A stretch of 57,699 nucleotides of DNA. Origin: Elusimicrobiota bacterium. Its GTDB lineage: Bacteria; Elusimicrobiota; Elusimicrobia; UBA1565; UBA9628. Shown piece after piece: positions 9,239-18,117 of this stretch. The DNA lies in assembly GCA_023249675.1 (NCBI GenBank), contig JAHFCE010000020.1:1-57699 (forward strand), written 5' to 3'. The notes beneath the pieces are model-generated. The model worked only from the letters and a program-made list of their open reading frames with translations. It was not told the origin of the DNA and did no database searches. Position 1 is the first letter of the stretch. Each line of letters opens with the position of its first letter. A program made the translations under genes and the position numbers.

Positions 9239-12168
9239 GGCGTCTTTCCAAACTTCGCCGCGAGCTTGTCGTAGGCGGCCTGAACGTTCAAGAAGCCTTC
9301 ACCTTCCTCATCGCGGCTGTTCTTGCCCGTCTTCTCGAGCGTGGACATGAGCGCGTTGACGACCGCGTCGAGCTTTTCGCCCTTCTCGGTCACGCCGAAC
9401 ATCATCGCCAAGAGCGCAATGGCGCCGGCCACGGCAGGAGTGGACATCGAGGTCCCTGAGATGGCCTTCACAGGTCCATTCACGCCGTCCACGCGGTCGG
9501 CGCCGAGCGCCTCGGGCCACGCGCCCTCGGTGTTGAGACCGACGGCCGTCAGATCGGGACGGTGCGGGTAGCCGGGAGTCTTCGCGGTGATGGGCGAGCC
9601 GGGGCCGCGCGAGGAGAAGTAGGCGATCTTCTTGTTACGGTCGGCGGCGGCCACGGACATGACGCGAATAGCGCCCGTCGCCGAATCTTGATAGGTCACG
9701 ATGGCCGGGGCGCCGATCGTATTCTTGCCCGAACCCGCGTTGCCGGCCGCGAAGACCATGATGTGGCCTTCCTGCGCCAGCTTCTTCACCAGTTGGGCAT
9801 CGGGACCATTCGGGTCGCCCTCATCGTCGCCCCACGAGTTCGAGATCACGAGGTTGCCATCGTTGCCGGCCTGAGTCAGCGCCCTGAGGATGTCGTCGAG
9901 CGTGGCACCGCCATCCACGAAAGCCTTGTAGTGCGTCAGATTGCGCAGCCACCGCGCCAGGGACTGAATCCACGAACTTACCCATGAGCCGTGGCCGTTG
10001 TCATCCACGTTCTCGCCGGAGGTCATATTGACCTTTTTAACGTACTTGAGCAAAGGGTGAGAAGCGTCGACGCCGCAATCGATCACGCCGAACTTGGGCT
10101 GCGGAGGCGCGGTCTTGAAGACCTTGGCCCACAGGCCGGACCAGAAGCCGAGAACAGGCTTGCCCCATCGCCTTTCGGCGATGCTGAGTACGGTGTCGGC
10201 CTTGATGATCTTCAGGTTCTCATCCATCGTGACGGCGCCGCGCGCCTCGGGATCCATCTGCTCGGGCGTGACGGGCACGGGGCGGATGATCTTGCGCTCG
10301 GCATTCGGGGAAACCTTGAAGCCGCGCCCGACCATCTGCCGGGTGAACTCGGCCGCGGAAGCGCCGTCCACGCGGATCGTGGCGGTGTTGATGCGCTCGT
10401 AGGTCGCGATAGGGGTTGCCTTGTAGGGCGCGAGGGCGGCCGCGTCGAGGCCGGCAGTCTCGAGCTGGGCCAGCATCGCCTGCTGCAGGCGCGTGTACTG
10501 CTCGACGCCGTCGGGCAGGTTCACGTCCACGTTCGAGATATGCGCGTCGTGCAAAACCGTCTTCTTCTCGCCGAACCCCACAATCAGGTTCACGGGGCTG
10601 TTGACGCCGCCCGAGGCCGCGCCGCCGTTGTCGGGCGCGGCCTTGCTCGCGCCGAGCTGGCCGACCGCGAGGCCAAGAGCCGCCACGGCCGGCAGGAAGG
10701 CGCCCGCCATCTGAACGCCGGTCACCGTCATCGCGCCGCCGATCAGGAGCTTGGCGACAAACATCGCCGCGCCCGCGACCGCGCCGCCGGCCATCATAAA
10801 GACCAGAACCAAGGGGAGAATGACGCCCATCGGACCCAGGCGCTCCATCAAGTTGTCCATCGCCGCACGGGCCTGATGGGGCAAGAAAGCCTTGAGTATG
10901 TGGCTGCCGTCAAACGGCGGGAGCGGGATCATGTTAAAGATCGCGAGCAGAACGTTCAGGAACACGAACGCCCCGAGCGTCGCAACGACGCCGGCGCCGA
11001 GTCCCGCGGCTACAGCGCCGGTGACGGCGAGCGCGCCCGCGACGGCCAGGCCCATATTGACGGCCGGGCCGGCCAAGGCGACGAGCGCTTTGTCCTTGAC
11101 CGGGTTCTTAAAGTAGCGTCCGCCCGGGTCCAGAGGGATAGGGCGAGCGCCGCCAAAGACGAAGCCTGCGGTCAGGAAGAAGAACGCCGGAAGCGCGATG
11201 GTCAAGAGCGGATCGATGTGCGAGCCCCAGGTCAGGGGATTGAGGCTGCCCCTGTCAGCATGCTTCACCTTTTTAGGGAGGCCGGTACTCAAACTCCATT
11301 GCCCGGCAATCAGACGACCAAAATCGATCGTCTCATAGGAGCTCAGACGAGGAGTCGGATCGCCGAGCTTGTCGGCCACGCGTGCGTGGCCGACTTCATG
11401 AAGAATGAGCGAAACGAGAATCATGGGGAACAGCGCGATCGAGCCGAAGGCCAAGCCCGCAGCCGTCGCCGCGGCCCCGCCAAGCAGACCCACGCCGAAC
11501 AGGCCGAAAAGGCCGTTGCCGCCGCGATCGCTCTGGTCGGGGTCGGAACGATCGTCGGGACCGCCCTCGCCGCCGATGCGGCGCGGATTGCCAATCTCAT
11601 CGATGTCGCCGTCTTTCCCCGCGCCGTCAACGGAGTCGTCCGAGTCGGGCATGGCCTTCTTGGACGCCGCCAGGAACGAGGCGTTCGCCGAAACGGACAT
11701 GTCGGCGCCGATCGCCGCGACGGCGCCGACCCTGAGGGCCTCGCCGTCGAAAGTCTTGCGCGCCTCGACGGCCTGCGTTTCAACGGGCTTCGATTCCGCG
11801 GACGGAACGGACCGACGGGCCTTCAACGTCTCGATCGCCGGGGTCTTCGCGGCGGCGGGCGCAGGTCGAAGGGCGGCCCGGGCGGCGTTTGCCGCAATGG
11901 GCGCAATGGCGGATACAGTCGGGACAATCGCAGGGGCGGACAGAGGGGCGGAGAGATTCGGGGCCGCAGGAGACAATGTTGGAATCCCGGAAACATCCGC
12001 CGCGCGGCCAAGGGTCGCTCCGGCCACGCCCGTGACGCCGGCCGCGGCGGAACCACTAGCGGCGGCTCCCGTCGTCTGCGCGGCGGCGTGATAGGCGCTC
12101 GAGCCCGGAGACAGAACGACAAGGGCAAGCGAGAGCGTGAGTGCGATTGCGGAACGAAAGCGCTTCAT
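9235..12168 (-). CDS. Exported membrane fusion: M50 site-2 protease plus S8 subtilase
   Basis: 977 residues. A signal peptide (1-31) is followed by an Ala/Pro-rich region to about 135, a K-T-F-D-G-E motif (F140), an acidic linker, then a site-2-protease domain. Zinc ligands are H257-E-V-G-H261, and N-x-x-P-x-P-P-F-D-G-S supplies Asp420; about six hydrophobic helices surround them. A prodomain-like segment (about 535-660) precedes a subtilase domain with Asp697 (V-I-D-C-G-V-D), His726 (N-G-H-G-S), an oxyanion N-S-W-G and Ser907 (G-T-S-M-S-T-P). All catalytic residues of both proteases are present. S8 and M50 are the families of site-1 and site-2 proteases of regulated intramembrane proteolysis. 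The mRNA has a leader with a GGAG site. Substrates unknown. Confidence 0.88.
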   Translation of the reverse strand: MKRFRSAIALTLSLALVVLSPGSSAYHAAAQTTGAAASGSAAAGVTGVAGATLGRAADVSGIPTLSPAAPNLSAPLSAPAIVPTVSAIAPIAANAARAALRPAPAAAKTPAIETLKARRSVPSAESKPVETQAVEARKTFDGEALRVGAVAAIGADMSVSANASFLAASKKAMPDSDDSVDGAGKDGDIDEIGNPRRIGGEGGPDDRSDPDQSDRGGNGLFGLFGVGLLGGAAATAAGLAFGSIALFPMILVSLILHEVGHARVADKLGDPTPRLSSYETIDFGRLIAGQWSLSTGLPKKVKHADRGSLNPLTWGSHIDPLLTIALPAFFFLTAGFVFGGARPIPLDPGGRYFKNPVKDKALVALAGPAVNMGLAVAGALAVTGAVAAGLGAGVVATLGAFVFLNVLLAIFNMIPLPPFDGSHILKAFLPHQARAAMDNLMERLGPMGVILPLVLVFMMAGGAVAGAAMFVAKLLIGGAMTVTGVQMAGAFLPAVAALGLAVGQLGASKAAPDNGGAASGGVNSPVNLIVGFGEKKTVLHDAHISNVDVNLPDGVEQYTRLQQAMLAQLETAGLDAAALAPYKATPIATYERINTATIRVDGASAAEFTRQMVGRGFKVSPNAERKIIRPVPVTPEQMDPEARGAVTMDENLKIIKADTVLSIAERRWGKPVLGFWSGLWAKVFKTAPPQPKFGVIDCGVDASHPLLKYVKKVNMTSGENVDDNGHGSWVSSWIQSLARWLRNLTHYKAFVDGGATLDDILRALTQAGNDGNLVISNSWGDDEGDPNGPDAQLVKKLAQEGHIMVFAAGNAGSGKNTIGAPAIVTYQDSATGAIRVMSVAAADRNKKIAYFSSRGPGSPITAKTPGYPHRPDLTAVGLNTEGAWPEALGADRVDGVNGPVKAISGTSMSTPAVAGAIALLAMMFGVTEKGEKLDAVVNALMSTLEKTGKNSRDEEGEGFLNVQAAYDKLAAKFGKTP

Positions 12169-12197
12169 CGAGTCAGTCTCCTTTTGCGTCTGATTGG

Positions 12198-12203
12198 ATT
12201 ATA
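12198..12203 (-). promoter_or_regulatory. -10 element of the M50-S8 gene
   Basis: Perfect TATAAT on the minus strand, 29 nt before the ATG at 12168. An AAAGGAGA ribosome binding site lies between, so the transcript is leadered. Confidence 0.55.
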
Positions 12204-12227
12204 ACGCCCGATTCGACTTCATAGACG

Positions 12228-12265
12228 GGTCATAGGTCCCAACGAGGCTCCGGCATTGGTCCCAA
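12228..12265 (-). promoter_or_regulatory. Two copies of a CATWGGTCCCAA motif
   Basis: CATAGGTCCCAA (12231-12242) and CATTGGTCCCAA (12254-12265) lie 23 bases apart upstream of the M50-S8 promoter. The 14-mer GGCATTGGTCCCAA (12252-12265) recurs exactly at 26589-26602, at the same 84-base distance from its gene's start codon. Probably a shared upstream regulator site. Confidence 0.45.
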
Positions 12266-12317
12266 GAAACAAGAGGCCATTAGACTCGAAAGGTAGGTCT
12301 GCGGTCGTCCATAGGGC

Positions 12318-15300
12318 CTAGCGATGGGGGGTCCTGTTGATCGGAAAGATCAGCGCGGGCGAGAGGAAATCGACCAGGGCGCAGAAAACCATCACGCCCC
12401 CCGCGATCCACAGCACCGTCATCGTCGGCAAGTCCGCCAGCCACCAGCTGTAAATCAACAGGCCGCCGATCGTGCAGATCATCTGGTAGAAGAACATCGC
12501 CGAGTAGATCTTGCCCTGGCTCTCGGGGTAGGAGCCCGCGACGACCTTGGTCGTCAGGCTCGTCCAGGCCACGCTCGCGGGCGCGCCGAAAATCGTCGAC
12601 AGAAGCATCAACGCCGCAGCCGCGTACAGGTTACCCGAGAAGAACAGCGCCGCATAGGCAAGCCACGACAGGCCGTGCACCCAAGAAGTCCACCGGCCCT
12701 GGCGCTGGAGCCGGTCCATACCGGTCGTCGCGTCGGCGTAGGCGTCCGCAAGCAGCTTGGCGCCCCGTAGAGAGGCCCACGCGCGCAAGTCGCTGGCAGC
12801 ACTCGTCGCCTCGAGCAAGGTGAGCGTCTCGGCTTCGGAGCGGCCGAGTGTCGCACCGACGGCCTTGACGGCCTCGGCGACCAGATCGACGCCGAACTGA
12901 CCGCCGTCGCGCGCCGCGCCGCCCTTCGTCCACTCCCCTTTATAACGGTCCAGCACCAAAGGCACGACGCCACGCAGAGCGGCGGAGGCCGCGTCGAGAG
13001 TCCCGGCGTCGAGCGCAGGCTCGCGCTCCGCAAGCTCGGAGCGAAACACGCGCGCCGAGGGCGCAAGCGCCATCTGCTCGGGGTCGCGCGCGAAGGCCAT
13101 GAGACCCGAGCCGAGGCCGGAACCGAGCGCAGACGCCGCCAGGAACAGCCCGAAGGAGCCAGCGCCCGCGTGCAGCACGTCCGTAAGGAAGCGAGACAGC
13201 GCCCCGAAGATCAGCACGTCACCCACCATGAACGAAACCGTCGTCGAGAGAAGGTACCGGCGCAGAAAGCGGTCGGAGAAGATCGTCTTGACGCCCGACA
13301 CGAACTCCTTGAGGACGCGGCGGCGAGCGACGGCCTTCACCGGAAAGCCGCCGAACTCGGCGGGCAAGACGGCCAGCGCGGGATCACCGTCTATCTCGAC
13401 GAGGAGGGTCTTGCGGCCTTTCACCTGACCGCCCGTCACGCCCGAGAAGCGCACGGGGCCGATGCCCTCGCGCTTGAGAACCTTGGTCAGCTCCCGGCGC
13501 GCCGCCAGTATCTCATTGCGGGGCAACTTCCGAAAGATCCCATAGACGACCGCGCACGCGAGCAGCATAACCCCGCACACCGCGTAGGACAAAGCGTTGC
13601 CGCTGAGCAGGCCGAAGTGCGCGCCAACCGCCGCGATGAAGGCACCGGCCAGCAGCAGCCCGACCACGCCGACGACGTTCATCACGATCATCGAAATCGC
13701 CTTGGCGCGGTTGTAGTAGCCGACCGCGCACGCGAGCAATAGGATCCCGTATACCTCGTAGGACAAAGCGTTGCCGCTGAGCAGGCCGAAGTGCGCGCTG
13801 ACTATCGCGATGAAGGTGCCGGCCAGCAGCGGCCCGACTACGCCGACGACGTTCATCACGATCATCGAAACCGCGTTGGCGCGGTTGTAGTGCGCGGCGT
13901 CATCGGCCAGGATGCGGTTGAAGGTGACCGACTCCGCGGTCGTGCCCGCCATCTGTAGGAAGCCCGCGACCGCGATTAGGCCCGCGAAGACGCCGAAGCC
14001 GAGGAATCCCTGGAAGAAGAGGACCGGGACCAGCAGCATCAGAAGCGAGCGGCCGACGTCCGTCCAGATGATAACCTTCTGCGTCGAGGTGCCGTCGACG
14101 ATCATGCCGGTGACGAGGGAAGCCCCGGCCTGCGCGCCCCCGTTGATCGCGCGGTTGTAGCCGACCTTGGCCGCATCTTCTTCCGTCGGAGCGACGAACT
14201 GGGGAAAGGCGGTGTAGTGGAAGTTGACGCCGAGCATCACGAAAGCCCGGTACGCGGTGAAGATCCAGAACTGCCGGTTGCGGCCTTCATCGGGGAGCAC
14301 GCGCAGGAAGCTGATCAGCTTCGCCCATGCGCCCTGAAGAAGACCGCCTCCGATATTCTCGGAGGCGGGCCCGGCGTGAGGAACGAAGGAGACCCGGAGG
14401 CCGCCCCCACCTCCACCCGGCTCAGGAGGCCGAGGTTTTATCGGGCGGGTTGTCTTCATGGCCTCGGACATGTCGTGGAGCTTTCGGATGCGCACGCCGG
14501 TGTTCGGGTGAGTAATAAACAGCTCGAAGATCAAGTCGTCGGCACGAGTCGCGCCGCCGGACGCCGACGTCTGTGGAAGAACGCCGGCATTCTCGAGCTG
14601 CTCCAGAGGGTTGACGATCATCATGTGCTGCATCGACGCCGCGCGCGGAATCGTCGCGCCGGGCAGGCGGAAGCCCGCCGCCGGCCGCCACGTCGTCAGC
14701 AGTCCCAGCGCGAGTGCGAGCGCCTCGGGGTCCTCGCTGAGAAGCGCGCCGTCCTCGTCCGCCATGCCCTCGTTATTGCGCGACGACGCCATCTGCAAGA
14801 TCTGAAGGGCGAGCGGAGCCCACAGCGCCGCGAACCACCGCAGCAAAGCGGGCAAAGACTTAAGGACGATGCCCGTCGAGATCGGGTCGAACGCCTCGGG
14901 CTTGACGCCCGCGCCCTCGGAGCGCGCCGCGGGCGCATCTGAGGGGACCGGTTTCGGCTGCCATCCAAACGCCTTCTTGACGAGAATCTTCGCATGGCCG
15001 ACGGCCCACATGACGCCATAGGAGGCAAACTGGATGCCGGCAGCGATGGCGCCGCCGATCGAGCCTAGCAGCATGTGGCGATCTTCCACGTGCGACCACT
15101 CATGGCCCAGCACGCCGCGCAACATGCGCACGCCGAGCGCCTTGAGCTCGGAACGGTCGGCCTTGAGCACGGCGGCCGCCACCTGAGAGGGCGTCGCGTC
15201 GGCGGGGATGCCAGTCACCGAACCGGCGATCGCGCTCCGAAAGACCTTGAATTCCTTGGTGCCCGCGTCGGACGAGGCGATCAAGCGCACCACGCCGTCG

Positions 15301-17276
15301 CGGACGATCTCGGGCTCAAGGGTCATCGCCTTGATGCCCTTGGTCACGCCGACCATCGCGTCAAACGGGCTGCGGCCGGTCGCGTAAGCGTTCGGGGCGT
15401 CCATCGGGTCGATGACGATCTCGGGCATCGGGTATTCTTTTTTGCCGGCCGCGCGGCGCTTGGCGTTGCGCCCGGCAAGATAGTCTTCCACAATCTTGAA
15501 CACCTCAGGGTCCTGCTCCTTCGTCGTCGGCTGGGCCTTCATCACGAGCTTGATGATCTTCTTCGCGAAGAAGAACGGGATGAACGCGAGCACGGAGGCG
15601 ACGGCAAGATTGGTCAGCAGGCTTGTGATGCCGAATACGGTGAAGGAGAGGAGGACGCCGGCCGCCGCCATCGTGCCGAGCATCAGGACGGTCTTAGCCG
15701 CGTAATGGAATACGGGCCACTTCGGCGGCCGGTCGGCGAGCTGGTCTGGATCCGCGACGGGCGCCGCCTTCGTCGACGGAGCGGCCGGGGCCTTGGGCAG
15801 GATCTTGGCCAGCAATGTCTCCGTCCAGACCGAGGCGCGCTCGCCCGCGAAGACGATGACGAGGAAGGTGAGCGGGCTCGCGAAGCCGGTGAACGCCGTG
15901 TAGGCAAGAAGGCCGAAGTAAAGCCGGTTGAAGGTCACGAGGCTCAGAAGCTTCTTCACCAGGCTGCCGATCGAGTTCACTGTGGTCGATGAAGCCGCGT
16001 TGCCGGAGCGCCCGCCGAGCACGGTCCATAAGAGGAAGGCGATATTCGTGTAGACGGCGGAGTAGCCCGTCAACAGCGCGAAGACCACCCCGATCATCAC
16101 CCACTGGAAGGATGGGAAACGAACCTTCTGCAGCGAGCCGGGCACGGAAAAGGGTGCGCCGGTCTCGGCCGAATTGATCAGGCGGCCGAGGAAGAACGCG
16201 ACCGTGGTCATCACCGGCAAGGCCATGAGGCCGATGATGGGCGCAAGCCCAATGAGGCCCGCGACGGACGCGGCCCCGACAAGGGCCGGGGTGAGGCCGA
16301 GTGCGCCCCAAACAAGGACCGTGTCGATGAGCGCTGAGCCCGCGAACCAGCGTCCGCCCGCCACGGCCAGCAAGGGCGTCGCCGCCGTCAACACGCCGGC
16401 GGTCGTGAGCACCAGACCAAGGCTGGGTACGGCGATCACGACAGCGCCCAGGAACGCGCCCAAAGAAACATCGAGGATGGTCTTGACCTTGTTCAGGCGC
16501 GGAGAGTCGCGCTTGGCGAGACGGTAGCGCGCATACAGCGCGAGCGGAAAGAGCAGGAGACCCGAGCTGACGGCCCAGACGGCCGCGATGGGCACCACGC
16601 CGAACACAGCCGGTAGGAGCGCCACGGCCGCGGCCTGCAGGCCGATCGTCACACCCGCGCCGAGCGCTATGGCAGAGACAGACTTTAGAATACCGCCGAG
16701 CCCCGAGCGGCGGAAGCCGTTGCCGTCCGGCGCGTTCGGCGACGGGACCGCGGCGCGAAAGCCCGCGCGCTTGACGCCGGCCGAGGTCAGTCCGGCGGAC
16801 GGGAGGCCGGCTGAGGGCAAGCCTTCAACGATCGGCTTGCGCGGACCCGCCTCCTCAACGCCAAGCAGGTAATCCATCATGGACGCGGCGGCGGAACGGG
16901 AACCGGAGACCGAACCCTTCGCGATCGCTCCAGCGGCCTCGATGACCTCGACGTGGACCGCGGCCAGGCTCTTCGCGTCGGCCCGGACCGGGCTCAGCCC
17001 GGGCTTGGCGGCAGACGCTTCCAGCGCGGCGGCAGAAACCGGGCTGTTGGCCGGCGCGGACGGCGCCCCGCTGAGAGCCGGGGCCGCCAGGCTCATCGCG
17101 GGCATCGACAGCTGAGGAATCGCGGAAGGAGCAATCGTCCCGGCGGCGCCGGCGGCGGAACCCGAAACGCCCGCGGCGGCTCCGCTCATCGCGGAGGAGA
17201 CTTGGGACCAGGCCGGCAACGGCGCTGAGACGAGGATGAGAGACAGGGAGACGGCCGCCGCGATGAATCGTTTCAT
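12318..17276 (-). CDS. Giant membrane fusion: M48 metallopeptidase plus MFS transporter
   Basis: 1652 residues. Signal peptide (1-25), Ala/Ser/Pro-rich region to about 110, then about ten hydrophobic helices (190-600). An M48-type zinc protease follows: H725-E-W-S-H729, with the third ligand Glu836 in N-E-G-M-A-D-E-D. From about 980 to the end is an MFS transporter, with a soluble insertion of about 130 residues in its second half. Residues about 1128-1243 are two tandem copies of a 58-residue helix pair. The start is ATG at 17276, with TAGGAT ending 6 nt before it. HtpX-like M48 proteases degrade damaged membrane proteins; a covalent MFS partner is unusual. Transported substrate unknown. Confidence 0.85.
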   Translation of the reverse strand: MKRFIAAAVSLSLILVSAPLPAWSQVSSAMSGAAAGVSGSAAGAAGTIAPSAIPQLSMPAMSLAAPALSGAPSAPANSPVSAAALEASAAKPGLSPVRADAKSLAAVHVEVIEAAGAIAKGSVSGSRSAAASMMDYLLGVEEAGPRKPIVEGLPSAGLPSAGLTSAGVKRAGFRAAVPSPNAPDGNGFRRSGLGGILKSVSAIALGAGVTIGLQAAAVALLPAVFGVVPIAAVWAVSSGLLLFPLALYARYRLAKRDSPRLNKVKTILDVSLGAFLGAVVIAVPSLGLVLTTAGVLTAATPLLAVAGGRWFAGSALIDTVLVWGALGLTPALVGAASVAGLIGLAPIIGLMALPVMTTVAFFLGRLINSAETGAPFSVPGSLQKVRFPSFQWVMIGVVFALLTGYSAVYTNIAFLLWTVLGGRSGNAASSTTVNSIGSLVKKLLSLVTFNRLYFGLLAYTAFTGFASPLTFLVIVFAGERASVWTETLLAKILPKAPAAPSTKAAPVADPDQLADRPPKWPVFHYAAKTVLMLGTMAAAGVLLSFTVFGITSLLTNLAVASVLAFIPFFFAKKIIKLVMKAQPTTKEQDPEVFKIVEDYLAGRNAKRRAAGKKEYPMPEIVIDPMDAPNAYATGRSPFDAMVGVTKGIKAMTLEPEIVRDGVVRLIASSDAGTKEFKVFRSAIAGSVTGIPADATPSQVAAAVLKADRSELKALGVRMLRGVLGHEWSHVEDRHMLLGSIGGAIAAGIQFASYGVMWAVGHAKILVKKAFGWQPKPVPSDAPAARSEGAGVKPEAFDPISTGIVLKSLPALLRWFAALWAPLALQILQMASSRNNEGMADEDGALLSEDPEALALALGLLTTWRPAAGFRLPGATIPRAASMQHMMIVNPLEQLENAGVLPQTSASGGATRADDLIFELFITHPNTGVRIRKLHDMSEAMKTTRPIKPRPPEPGGGGGGLRVSFVPHAGPASENIGGGLLQGAWAKLISFLRVLPDEGRNRQFWIFTAYRAFVMLGVNFHYTAFPQFVAPTEEDAAKVGYNRAINGGAQAGASLVTGMIVDGTSTQKVIIWTDVGRSLLMLLVPVLFFQGFLGFGVFAGLIAVAGFLQMAGTTAESVTFNRILADDAAHYNRANAVSMIVMNVVGVVGPLLAGTFIAIVSAHFGLLSGNALSYEVYGILLLACAVGYYNRAKAISMIVMNVVGVVGLLLAGAFIAAVGAHFGLLSGNALSYAVCGVMLLACAVVYGIFRKLPRNEILAARRELTKVLKREGIGPVRFSGVTGGQVKGRKTLLVEIDGDPALAVLPAEFGGFPVKAVARRRVLKEFVSGVKTIFSDRFLRRYLLSTTVSFMVGDVLIFGALSRFLTDVLHAGAGSFGLFLAASALGSGLGSGLMAFARDPEQMALAPSARVFRSELAEREPALDAGTLDAASAALRGVVPLVLDRYKGEWTKGGAARDGGQFGVDLVAEAVKAVGATLGRSEAETLTLLEATSAASDLRAWASLRGAKLLADAYADATTGMDRLQRQGRWTSWVHGLSWLAYAALFFSGNLYAAAALMLLSTIFGAPASVAWTSLTTKVVAGSYPESQGKIYSAMFFYQMICTIGGLLIYSWWLADLPTMTVLWIAGGVMVFCALVDFLSPALIFPINRTPHR
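13547..13894 (-). repeat. In-frame 174-bp tandem duplication inside the MFS domain
   Basis: Two adjacent copies, 13547-13720 and 13721-13894, have a period of exactly 174 bases (58 codons). They encode a helix pair centred on M-I-V-M-N-V-V-G-V-V-G and H-F-G-L-L-S-G-N-A-L-S-Y. About four-fifths of the residues are identical. The copies are in frame, so the MFS half should gain two transmembrane helices. Confidence 0.92.
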
Positions 17277-17282
17277 GCGCCG

Positions 17283-17288
17283 ATCCTA
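17283..17288 (-). promoter_or_regulatory. -10 element, leaderless type, for the M48-MFS gene
   Basis: TAGGAT on the minus strand ends 6 nt before the ATG at 17276. No ribosome binding site fits in the gap. Confidence 0.45.
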
Positions 17289-17441
17289 TCAACTCCCCTT
17301 CGCGATCGGAGGGACCCAAAGGCCCAGCCGCACTTCGGCAAGCGGCCCCCTAAAATACTGGGCCTTTATCCCCAATACTCCCAACGCCGAAAACACTGAG
17401 GCGGACCGAATCGAAGCCCCGAAATAGATACACCCGAGGTC

Positions 17442-17461
17442 AACTTGGTATGTGCCAAGTT
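17442..17461. other. Hairpin AACTTGG/CCAAGTT
   Basis: Seven-base stem with a six-base loop, just downstream of the leftward gene ending at 17471. There is no T-run after it, so it is at best a weak terminator. The remaining gap 17277-17470 holds the M48-MFS promoter and several GGNCC words. Confidence 0.35.
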
Positions 17462-17470
17462 TGTGGATAA

Positions 17471-17815
17471 CTACGGATGGGCGGCGCGGAAGGCGGAGAG
17501 GACCGCGGGCAAGGTGCGCCGCGGCGTGTCGTAGCGGACGAGCAGCTGCTCGTCCTCGGCCAACATGTCCTTGGCGGCCTTGCGCGCGGCGGCGAGGTCC
17601 ATCCTCTTCAGGAACAGCACGGCGGGGCCGTAGTAGAATCTAAGACCAAGGCGCTGCGCCTCGCCCTTAAACCAGGACGGTGTCGCGGCGAGCACGGTGA
17701 ACTGGCGGCCGTCCTTCAGGTAAACCTCGATGACGCCGCTCGAGTGCTCCGGACGTGCCGGATTCGACAGGTGCGCAAGCTCGATGCGGGCGACAGCGCT
17801 CAGGACCGGAGTCAC
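17471..17815 (-). CDS. Small conserved-looking protein of unknown function
   Basis: 114 residues from a GTG at 17815 that overlaps the upstream stop by 4 nt (GTGA). A longer frame to 17845 exists but would overlap by 34 nt. No signal peptide or membrane helix is seen. The sequence alternates beta-like strands (I-E-V-Y-L-K-D-G-R-Q-F-T-V-L) with an Arg/Lys-rich helix near residues 75-95. It is paired with the upstream small gene, and the two may form a complex. I do not recognise the family. Confidence 0.6.
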   Translation of the reverse strand: MTPVLSAVARIELAHLSNPARPEHSSGVIEVYLKDGRQFTVLAATPSWFKGEAQRLGLRFYYGPAVLFLKRMDLAAARKAAKDMLAEDEQLLVRYDTPRRTLPAVLSAFRAAHP

Positions 17816-18102
17816 GTTTTTCTCCGGTGGTAGTAGCGCAGCCAATAGCCGCCCATCTCGGCGGCCATCGCGTCCACGGCGGCGCGCACGGTCTCGCGGT
17901 CAAGACTCGCGACGAACAGGATAGGCTCGGACCACCACGCCTTCGACTGAGCCGAGTCCATCCATGCCTCGGCGCGATCGAAGGTCGCGACCCGGAAGGT
18001 GGAGCCGCCGCCGCCTTCAAGGGCGACCGACAATTCGCAATCCCCCGAAGAGACGTCCGCCGGGGGCGCGAAGTCGATGGACGCGACTTGAGGCGCGGGC
18101 AT
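17812..18102 (-). CDS. Small protein of unknown function
   Basis: 96 residues, soluble, starting at the ATG at 18102. It has beta-like segments (C-E-L-S-V-A-L-E, F-R-V-A-T-F-D), a W-W pair and a C-terminal helix with an A-A-E-M-G-G-Y-W turn. It is co-translated with the next gene by a 4-nt overlap. Its TATAAT -10 lies in the 15-base gap after the HAD-MFS gene, so this two-gene unit has its own promoter. Function unknown. Confidence 0.6.
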   Translation of the reverse strand: MPAPQVASIDFAPPADVSSGDCELSVALEGGGGSTFRVATFDRAEAWMDSAQSKAWWSEPILFVASLDRETVRAAVDAMAAEMGGYWLRYYHRRKT

Positions 18103-18109
18103 GGCGGAG

Positions 18110-18115
18110 ATTATA
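18110..18115 (-). promoter_or_regulatory. -10 element, leaderless type
   Basis: Perfect TATAAT ends 7 nt before the ATG at 18102 and lies 2 nt after the TAA stop of the preceding gene (18118-18120). Confidence 0.5.
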
Positions 18116-18117
18116 AG

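Noticed and set aside
9991-12204. 737-codon open frame on the plus strand
   Set aside because: It is antisense to the M50-S8 gene. In GC-rich DNA the complementary frame stays open by codon bias; its translation is Arg/Gly/His-rich with no domain.
13547-13894. Assembly artefact explaining the tandem repeat
   Set aside because: The two copies differ at many positions, so they are not a collapsed or repeated read segment.
17462-17470. Perfect DnaA box (TTATCCACA on the minus strand)
   Set aside because: Single copy with no cluster, no AT-rich stretch and no dnaA/dnaN nearby; one chance match is expected in a window of this size.
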